Source: Phenylobacterium parvum (lineage in GTDB: Bacteria > Pseudomonadota > Alphaproteobacteria > Caulobacterales > Caulobacteraceae). From it: a stretch of 34,052 bases of DNA. The position numbers and the translations under genes were made by a program. Below, one piece after another: positions 27,716 to 34,052 of the stretch (the stretch's first letter is position 1; every line of letters begins with the position of its first letter). The stretch is taken from positions 1-34,052 of the forward strand of contig JAPOKE010000013.1 of the NCBI GenBank assembly GCA_029977805.1, read 5' to 3'. The notes beneath the pieces were generated by a model. The model was not told the DNA's origin, did no database searches, and worked only from the letters and a program-made list of their open reading frames with translations.

Positions 27716-28918
27716 TCAGACCGCGCGGGGCGGATAGCCCCGGGCCCTGAGGGCCTCCATGATCTCTTCCGTGTGCCGGGCGTCGCGGGTCTCGATCATG
27801 ATGTCGAACTCCGCGCCCTTGGCGGGCACGTCGAGGGCGAGGCGGTTGTGGGCCACCTCGACGATGTTGGCGCCCATCTGGCCGACCAGGGCCGAGACAT
27901 TGGCCAGAAGGCCCGGGCGGTCGTCTCCGATGATCCGAAGGGAAACGAGGCGCTGGTCGCGGACCAGCTGGCGGGTGAGGACCGAGGCGAGAAGGCGGGT
28001 GTCGATGTTGCCGCCGCAGAGGATCACCCCGACCTTCTTGCCCTGGAACCGGTCCGGATAGGCCAGGAGAGCGGCGAGGGCCGCCGCACCGGCGCCTTCG
28101 GCGACCGTCTTCTCCACGTTGCAGAACAGGGCCACGGCTTGCTCGAGAAAGGGCTCCTCGAGCAGCAGGACACCGTCGATCAGGGGGCGGGCGACCCCGT
28201 AGGTCAGGTCGCCGACGCGCTTGACGGCGATGCCCTCGGCGATGGTCGCCCCGCCGGTGACGGCCTCGATGCCCTGCATGCGCGCCGTGAAGGACGGATA
28301 CATGGCCGGCTCGACGCCGATCACCCGGCAGTTCGGGTTGATGGACTTGGCCACGGTCGCGCAGCCGGCGATCAGGCCGCCGCCGCCGATGGGCACGGGC
28401 AGGACCTCGATGTCCGGCTGCTCCTCGAACATCTCCAGGGCCACCGTGCCCTGGCCGGCCATGACCTTCAGGTCGTCGAACGGGTGGACGAAGGTCAGCT
28501 CGCGCTCATCGCAGAGTTTCCGCGCGATGGCCGCGGATTCATCGTAGGTATCCCCGTCCTGCACGACCTCGGCGCCGAAGGCCCGGGTCTGCTGGACCTT
28601 CACGAAGGGGGTGCTGCGCGGCATGACGATGGTCACGGGCACGCCCAGGCGCGCCGCGTGGTAGGCCAGGCCCTGGCTGTGGTTGCCCGCGGACGCGGCG
28701 ATGACGCCCCGGCGGGACTCGCTGTCGCTGAGCTGGAGCAGGGTGTTGAGCGCCCCGCGCTCCTTGTAGGCGGCGGTGAACTGCAGGTTCTCGAACTTCA
28801 CCCACACCTCGGCGCCGGTGATCTCCGACAGGGTCTGCGACTTGCGGAAGGGCGTGCGCTCGACCCGGCCGGCGATGCGGTCGGCGGCGGCGCGGACATC
28901 GGCGAGGGAGAGGCTCAT
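27716..28918 (-). CDS. ilvA: Threonine ammonia-lyase (with C-terminal ACT-like domain)
   Basis: PLP lysine region FTAAYKERGALN, SAGNHSQGLAYHAARLG, GGGGLIAG, C-terminal LRIIGDDRPGLLANVSALVG. Confidence 0.94.
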   Translation of the reverse strand: MSLSLADVRAAADRIAGRVERTPFRKSQTLSEITGAEVWVKFENLQFTAAYKERGALNTLLQLSDSESRRGVIAASAGNHSQGLAYHAARLGVPVTIVMPRSTPFVKVQQTRAFGAEVVQDGDTYDESAAIARKLCDERELTFVHPFDDLKVMAGQGTVALEMFEEQPDIEVLPVPIGGGGLIAGCATVAKSINPNCRVIGVEPAMYPSFTARMQGIEAVTGGATIAEGIAVKRVGDLTYGVARPLIDGVLLLEEPFLEQAVALFCNVEKTVAEGAGAAALAALLAYPDRFQGKKVGVILCGGNIDTRLLASVLTRQLVRDQRLVSLRIIGDDRPGLLANVSALVGQMGANIVEVAHNRLALDVPAKGAEFDIMIETRDARHTEEIMEALRARGYPPRAV

Positions 28919-28985
28919 GTCGGACCTGCGGCGTTCAGGGCGTCTTCCCTAGTCTCTCCGCCGGAAAAGGGGAAGCGTCCCGGCG

Positions 28986-30797
28986 TCAGGCCGGCGGATC
29001 GAACTCGCCCACCCAGTGGCCCGGGGCGACCTCTTCCAGCCGGGGCCGGTAGGGCGGCGTCTCGCCCCGGCGGGAGGGCAGGAAGCGCAGCCCCGCCTCG
29101 GGGTCGAGGGGACTGGGCAACTCCCCGGTGAGCCGCAGCCGGGGCCGCCGCCGCTCGATCTCGGGATCGGGGATCAGGGCCGCGGACAGCAGGGCCCGGG
29201 TGTAGGGGTGCCGGGCGTCCTCGAAGAGCCTGTCGGCGGGCGCGGCCTCCACCACCCGCCCCATGTAGAGCACCAGGACCCGGTGGCTGATCTCCCGCAC
29301 GACCGCCAGGTCGTGGCTGATGAACATCATGGCCATGCCGAACTCGCGCTGCAGGTCGACCAGCAGGTCGATGATCTGGGCCCGGATCGAGACGTCGAGG
29401 GCCGAGACCGCCTCGTCGCAGACCACGAGGCGCGGCTTCAGGATCATGGCCCGGGCGATGCCCACCCGCTGGTTCTGGCCGCCGGAGAGCTCGTGCGGGT
29501 AGCGGTTGATCAGGTCGCCGGACAGGCCGACCCGCTCCATCATGGCCCGCACCTCGGCCTCGCGGCCCCGGCGGTCGAGGTCCGGCCGGAAGACGCCCAG
29601 GGGCTCGGCGATGGCGTCGCCCACCGGCATGCGGGGGTCGAGGCTGGCGAGCGGGTCCTGGAAGACCACCTGCAGGTCGCGGCGGGCGGCCCGCAGGGCC
29701 TCCCGGTCCGCCTCCGGGATGTCGCGGCCCAGGAGGGTCACGGCCCCGCCGGTGCGCGGGATGAGCCGCAGGACCGCCCGCGACAGGGTGGACTTGCCGC
29801 AGCCGCTCTCGCCCACCACGCCCAGGGTCTCGCCCTCGCGGATCTCCAGGCTGACCCCGTCCACCGCCCTCAGCTCGGCCCGGCGTCCGAACAGGCCCCG
29901 GCGGACGGGGAACCAGACCCGGATGTCCTTCGCCTCCACGGCGAGGGGGGCGTCGGCGGGGACCGGGGCGGGCGCCGGGCGTCCGCCGCGGTCGGTGCGG
30001 TCGAGGCGCGGGGCGGCCTGCAGGAGATTGCGGGTGTAGTCCGTCCGGGGCCGGGCGAAGACCTCGGCCGCCGGCCCGGCCTCGACATAGGCGCCGTCCT
30101 TCATCACGCAGACCCGGTCGGCCAGGCGCGCGACCACCCCCATGTCATGGGTGATGAGGACCAGGCCCGTCCCGCTCTCCCGGGTCAGTTCCTCCATAAG
30201 GTCGAGGATCTCGGCCTGCACCGTCACGTCGAGGGCCGTCGTCGGCTCGTCGGCGATCAGCAGGCGGGGCGCGCAGGCCATGGCGCCGGCGATCATCACC
30301 CTCTGGCGCATGCCGCCGGAAAGTTCGTGCGGATACTGGTCCAGGCGACGGGCCGCGTCGGGGATGCGCACCCGGTCCAGCCAGCGAAGGGCCTCGACCC
30401 GCGCTTCCGGCGCCGACAGACCGCGCGCCCGGCGCAGGGGCTCGCCCAGTTGGTTGCCCACCTTCAGGTGCGGGGTCAGGGCGGTCAGGGGGTCCTGGAA
30501 GATCATGCCCATGCCGGCGCCGCGCACGGCGTTGAGGTCCCGGCGGGAGGCGCCCAGGAGCTCGCGGCCCTCGAACCGCACCGACCCCGTCGCCCGGCCG
30601 TTCGGCGCCAGCAGGCCCATGACCGCCATGAAGGTCTGGCTCTTGCCCGAGCCGCTCTCGCCCACCACGCCGAGGGTCTCGCCGGGCCGGACCTCCAGCG
30701 ACACGCCGCGGACCGCGGCGACCGCGCCGTCCCGGGTCTCGAAGTCGATGCGCAGGTCCTCGAGGGTCAGGACGGGGCTCGGGGAGGTCGGGGTCAC
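28986..30797 (-). CDS. ABC transporter ATP-binding protein, two fused ATPase domains (oligopeptide/dipeptide, YejF-like)
   Basis: Two Walker A sites ([30 protein letters not shown]), two signatures ([26 protein letters not shown]); GTG start inferred at 30797. Confidence 0.93.
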   Translation of the reverse strand: MTPTSPSPVLTLEDLRIDFETRDGAVAAVRGVSLEVRPGETLGVVGESGSGKSQTFMAVMGLLAPNGRATGSVRFEGRELLGASRRDLNAVRGAGMGMIFQDPLTALTPHLKVGNQLGEPLRRARGLSAPEARVEALRWLDRVRIPDAARRLDQYPHELSGGMRQRVMIAGAMACAPRLLIADEPTTALDVTVQAEILDLMEELTRESGTGLVLITHDMGVVARLADRVCVMKDGAYVEAGPAAEVFARPRTDYTRNLLQAAPRLDRTDRGGRPAPAPVPADAPLAVEAKDIRVWFPVRRGLFGRRAELRAVDGVSLEIREGETLGVVGESGCGKSTLSRAVLRLIPRTGGAVTLLGRDIPEADREALRAARRDLQVVFQDPLASLDPRMPVGDAIAEPLGVFRPDLDRRGREAEVRAMMERVGLSGDLINRYPHELSGGQNQRVGIARAMILKPRLVVCDEAVSALDVSIRAQIIDLLVDLQREFGMAMMFISHDLAVVREISHRVLVLYMGRVVEAAPADRLFEDARHPYTRALLSAALIPDPEIERRRPRLRLTGELPSPLDPEAGLRFLPSRRGETPPYRPRLEEVAPGHWVGEFDPPA

Positions 30798-30887
30798 GGG
30801 GGGCTCCGCTGCGGTTCGGCGCGAACATAGGGCGGCGGGCGCGGAAGGGAAATCGCCAGGCGCGGGGAAGGACGCTAGACTGCCCCC

Positions 30888-31406
30888 GTGTCCGGACTTC
30901 TCCGCCCCGCCCTGTTCCTCGACCGCGACGGCGTCCTCAACGAGGACCGCGGCTATGTCCACCGCTGGGAGGACTTCCGCTGGATCTCCGGCGCGCGCGA
31001 GGCCGTGGCCGCCTTCAACGCCCGGGACTGGTGGGTCTTCGTCGTGACGAACCAGTCCGGCGTCGGCCGGGGCTACTACACCGAGGCGGACGTCCACGCC
31101 CTGCACGCCCGCATGGCCGAGGAGCTGGCCGCCGCCGGCGCGCGCATCGACGCCTTCTACCACTGTCCCCAGCACCCCGAGGCCCTCGAGGACCGCTACC
31201 GTCACCCGGATCCGCCCGACCGCAAGCCCAATCCCGGCATGCTGCTCCGGGCCATGGCCGAGTGGCCCGTCGATGCGGCGCGTTCGGTGATGGTGGGGGA
31301 CAAGGCCATCGACCTCGAGGCCGGGCGCCGGGCCGGGGTGCGCGCCCTGCTCTTTCCCGGCGGCGACCTCTCCGTCTTCCTGGCCGGCGAGGCCGGCGAC
31401 CGCTGA
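30888..31406 (+). CDS. gmhB: HAD family hydrolase, D-glycero-D-manno-heptose 1,7-bisphosphate 7-phosphatase-like
   Basis: [71 protein letters not shown] start. Confidence 0.9.
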   Translation: MSGLLRPALFLDRDGVLNEDRGYVHRWEDFRWISGAREAVAAFNARDWWVFVVTNQSGVGRGYYTEADVHALHARMAEELAAAGARIDAFYHCPQHPEALEDRYRHPDPPDRKPNPGMLLRAMAEWPVDAARSVMVGDKAIDLEAGRRAGVRALLFPGGDLSVFLAGEAGDR

Positions 31407-31450
31407 CGCGGCGCATTGACCCTTCCGGCCGCGCGCTGCAAACGGAAGGC

Positions 31451-31906
31451 ATGAGCGAGCCCAGTCCCAACCTCGAAGCCGCCGCCGCCATGGCGACAAC
31501 CGTCCCCCAGGCCGCCGCCCTCGGCTTCAGCATGGTCTCCGCCGGCGACGCCCGCGGCGTCATGCACGTGGCCTGGCGCGAAGACCTCACGGCGGACGCG
31601 GAGAGCGGGTCCCTGGCCTCCGGGGTGGTCACCTCGATCATCGACCACTGCTGCGGCATGGCCATCACCGCCGCCCGCAACCAGCGCCTGCCCACCGCCA
31701 CCCTGGACCTGCGGATCGACTTCCTGCGCCCCGCCGCGCCCCGGTCAGGCGTGAGCGTCGAGGCCCACTGCTACGCCATGACCGGCTCGGTGGCCTTTGT
31801 CCGGGCCCACGCCTGGGATACCGACCCGGCCGATCCCATCGCCACCGCCCAGGCCGCCTTCATGCTGTCCGGCGCGCCGGCGCCCGGGACGGGAGCCGCC
31901 GGATGA
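31451..31906 (+). CDS. PaaI family thioesterase (hotdog fold)
   Basis: [23 protein letters not shown]...[17 protein letters not shown] at 31451. Confidence 0.86.
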   Translation: MSEPSPNLEAAAAMATTVPQAAALGFSMVSAGDARGVMHVAWREDLTADAESGSLASGVVTSIIDHCCGMAITAARNQRLPTATLDLRIDFLRPAAPRSGVSVEAHCYAMTGSVAFVRAHAWDTDPADPIATAQAAFMLSGAPAPGTGAAG

Positions 31907-32313
31907 CCCGCGAGGAACAGCTCCAGGCCTTCCTGGCCCGTTCGCCCTACCTGCGGTTCCTCGGCATGACCGCCGAGCTGGCCGGCGACGAGGTGACCGG
32001 CGTCCTGCCCTTCTCGCCCCACCTCATCGGCAACACCCTCCTGCCGTCCCTGCACGGGGGGGTCCTCGGCGCCTTCCTGGAAACCACCGCCCTGGCGCAG
32101 CTGGCCCTGACCCAGCCCGCCGACCGCAGACCCAGGACCCTGGACATCACCATCGAGTACCTGCGTCCGGGCCGGGCCATGACCACCTTCGCCCGCGCCG
32201 ACCTGCGCAAGGTCGGCCGGCGCGTCGCCAACGTCCAGGTCGAGGCCTGGCAGGAGTCCCGCAGCCAGCCCGTCGCCGCCCTGCGCGGCCACTTCATGCT
32301 GGGCGAGGACTAG
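31903..32313 (+). CDS. PaaI family thioesterase (hotdog fold)
   Basis: LLPSLHGGVLGAFLETTALAQL; TLDITIEYLRPGRAMTTFARADL; overlaps upstream stop by ATGA. Confidence 0.88.
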   Translation: MTREEQLQAFLARSPYLRFLGMTAELAGDEVTGVLPFSPHLIGNTLLPSLHGGVLGAFLETTALAQLALTQPADRRPRTLDITIEYLRPGRAMTTFARADLRKVGRRVANVQVEAWQESRSQPVAALRGHFMLGED

Positions 32314-32324
32314 GCGGGGGCCGC

Positions 32325-32400
32325 TGACCCCCTCAGTCGGCTTCGCCGACAGCTCCCCCTGATGGGGAGCAATTGGCTCCCTAATTCCTCCCCCAAGGGG
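32325..32400 (+). repeat. Intergenic palindromic repeat unit, left of the IS
   Basis: TGACCCCCTCAGTCGGCTTCGCCGACAGCTCCCCCTGATGGGGAGCAATTGGCTCCCTAATTCCTCCCCCAAGGGG; same family as 4812-4890. Confidence 0.8.
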
Positions 32401-33559
32401 CAGGGCTATCGCATATGGCCAAGCATGGAGAGGAGGAAGGCGTCGTCCCATCCGGCGCGCTTGAGCTTTTTCTTCAGGGAGGCTTTTGCTGGGTGGTGTC
32501 TTGCGATGTTGAGGGCGAGCTTCCTGAGCAGGGCGAGGTTCTGGGGGGCGTTGCCCTTGCGGGTGCGAGCGCGGTCCTCATCGAAGACGACGTCAAGCAC
32601 CCAGTGGAGCTGGTTCTCTATCGTCCAGTGGGTCCTCGCCACCTGAAGCATCCGCTCTGCGGTGAGCCGGGCGGAGAGTAGGTACCAGCGTACGATCACG
32701 GGCTCGGGCACGCCGCGCGACTTGCGATGGGTCTCGACGCGGGCGACGGCGGCGAGGCCGGGGAAGTCCATGGCTTTGGCGGGGACGACGACGGCGGTTC
32801 GGCCTTCGATGCGGTCGTGGGCCGTCTCCGGACCGCTCACCGCTTCGGCCGCAGGATCTGCGGCCGCGACCAAGGCCTGCGCCTGGGTCATCAGTGTCGG
32901 CTGGTTGGCCTTCAGGGCAAGGGCGTAATCGGCTCCGGTATCGAGGATCGCCTGCGCCGTGTCAGCCCGGCAGTGCAGGGCGTCGGCGGTGACGATGCAG
33001 CCGTCGAGCCGCAGGAGGGCCAGCGCCTGCTGGGCGCCCAGCGCCTCGTTTCGGCCCGGCGCAAGGCGCTGACCGATCACCAGCCGCGCCTCGGCCGCCC
33101 AGACATTGACCAGGTGCAGCGGCGTCGCCTTGCGTCCCCGCTCATAGGCCCCGCGCAGCGCCTTGCCGTCGATCGCCACTACCCCCGAGAGGGTCCCGGT
33201 GAAGGCTCGTGTGAACTTCGCAAACGCCGCCTCGAACGGCTCCGGCTCCAGCAGACGGAACACCCGACTGAACGTGTCGTGGCTCGGCGGGCCGTGCCGC
33301 AGTCCCACCACCTCACGAAGCAAGTCCAGCTTGGCGTCCGCAAACTCCGCCATGTCCGTGCAGTCCTCCGCCCCGCACAGCACCGCCGCCAGGGCTACGA
33401 ACATCACCTCCGCCAGATCATGGCGCGCGTTGCTCGCTCGCGGGTCCGGAACCTCCGAGAAGAATGCCTCAAGATCGCCCATGGAAGTCTCCCAAGACAC
33501 GGAAGACACCCTAAGAATCCAGTTCCCCCAGATCACTCAAGCCAAATGCGATTCCCCTG
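32401..33559 (-). mobile_element. Complete ISAs1-family insertion sequence, 1159 bp
   Basis: Terminal inverted repeats CAGGGCTATCGCATATGGC (32401-32419) and CAGGGGAATCGCATTTGGC (reverse complement of 33541-33559), 16/19 identical, bracketing an intact transposase. Confidence 0.9.
32406..33482 (-). CDS. ISAs1 family transposase
   Basis: MGDLEAFFSEVPDPRASNARHDLAEVMFVALAAVLCGAEDCTDMAEFA; AIDGKALRGAYERG; DALHCRADTAQAILDTGADYALALKANQPTL; THWTIENQLHWVLDVVFDEDRAR. Confidence 0.95.
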   Translation of the reverse strand: MGDLEAFFSEVPDPRASNARHDLAEVMFVALAAVLCGAEDCTDMAEFADAKLDLLREVVGLRHGPPSHDTFSRVFRLLEPEPFEAAFAKFTRAFTGTLSGVVAIDGKALRGAYERGRKATPLHLVNVWAAEARLVIGQRLAPGRNEALGAQQALALLRLDGCIVTADALHCRADTAQAILDTGADYALALKANQPTLMTQAQALVAAADPAAEAVSGPETAHDRIEGRTAVVVPAKAMDFPGLAAVARVETHRKSRGVPEPVIVRWYLLSARLTAERMLQVARTHWTIENQLHWVLDVVFDEDRARTRKGNAPQNLALLRKLALNIARHHPAKASLKKKLKRAGWDDAFLLSMLGHMR

Positions 33560-33630
33560 CCCCTGGGGGGAGGAATTGGGGATGGAGGGGGGAGCTCCGA
33601 GCGAAGGTCGGGAGAGGGTCAACGGCGGCG
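33560..33630 (-). repeat. Intergenic palindromic repeat unit in opposite orientation, right of the IS
   Basis: Reverse complement matches the 4812-4890 unit: TTGACCCTCTCCCGACCTTCGCTCGGAGCTCCCCCC...AATTCCTCCCCCCAGGGG. Confidence 0.75.
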
Positions 33631-33655
33631 CCGTAGCCGCCCTTCCGCCCGGGCT

Positions 33656-34052
33656 CTAGGGCGCGAGCTTGCGCCTGAAGAAGTCCAGCGTCGCCTCGGT
33701 CCGGTGCTTAAGGTGGGCCTGGGTCCAGCCGGCGCGATGGCGCAGGCCGGGATAGACCATGGTCTCGAAGGGGGTCCCGCGCGCCTGCAGGTCGGCCATC
33801 ACCCGCGTGGCGTTGTCGAAGGTGACGTTGTCGTCGGCCATGCCGTGGATCAGCAGCAGGCTGCCAGGCTTCAGCCGTTCGAGGCGGGCGGTGACCTCGG
33901 AGGCGGCGTAGCCGGCGGGATTCTCCGACGGCTTGCCCATGAACCGCTCGGTGTAGTGGGTGTCGTAGAGGGTCCAGTCGGTGGGCGGCGCCCCCGATAC
34001 ACCGGCGGCGAAGGGGGTGTCCGGCGCGGTCAGCAGCATCAGGGTCATGTAG
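33656..34052 (-). CDS. S9 family peptidase (prolyl oligopeptidase/DPP IV-like), C-terminal part, truncated by window edge
   Basis: YTERFMGKPSENPAGY, LLLIHGMADDNVTFDNATRVMADLQARGTPFETMVYPGLRHR..., the catalytic Asp/His region of the alpha/beta hydrolase fold. Confidence 0.9.
   Translation of the reverse strand, partial: YMTLMLLTAPDTPFAAGVSGAPPTDWTLYDTHYTERFMGKPSENPAGYAASEVTARLERLKPGSLLLIHGMADDNVTFDNATRVMADLQARGTPFETMVYPGLRHRAGWTQAHLKHRTEATLDFFRRKLAP

Noticed and set aside
27773-29131. 452-aa plus-strand ORF opposite ilvA
   Set aside because: Antisense shadow of a conserved gene with no recognisable motifs.
29016-30830. 604-aa plus-strand ORF opposite the ABC ATPase
   Set aside because: Mirror-frame ORF of nearly the same length as the real gene; no domain signal.
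30798-31499. N-terminal extension of the 837-aa ABC ORF
   Set aside because: The extension runs antisense through gmhB and has no ABC homology; a GTG at 30797 immediately precedes the conserved ATPase start.

Overview
This is a GC-rich alphaproteobacterial chromosomal window. Gene content resembles Caulobacterales (Caulobacter/Phenylobacterium-like), which is inference only. It is densely packed with mostly housekeeping genes: a C-terminal fragment at the left edge (TerC-like), priA, transaldolase, DUF484-xerC, the 2-oxoglutarate dehydrogenase/succinyl-CoA synthetase operon (sucC-sucD-sucA-sucB-lpd), a DUF2306/LytTR membrane regulator pair, mdh, a HIT protein, a secreted hypothetical protein, a CitE-like lyase, DUF2237, two divergent citrate synthase paralogs (one apparently frameshifted), a CDF transporter, GST-queG, a crotonase, a second GST, tesB, rfbC/GT2, a lipoprotein FKBP, ilvA, a fused dual-ATPase ABC protein, gmhB, tandem PaaI thioesterases, one complete ISAs1-family insertion sequence, and a truncated S9 peptidase at the right edge. 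No rRNA, tRNA, CRISPR array or recognisable defence system was seen. The best leads are: (i) the IS lying at the centre of a head-to-head pair of intergenic repeats, with imperfect flanking duplications; (ii) the frameshift between the HTH and catalytic parts of the citrate synthase, next to an AT-rich repeat in the shared divergent promoter; (iii) a PriA that has lost most of one zinc site; (iv) a tandem thioesterase pair with complementary active-site motifs; (v) a LytTR/DUF2306 pair between mdh and sucC. I do not see convincing evidence of a wholly new multi-gene system.
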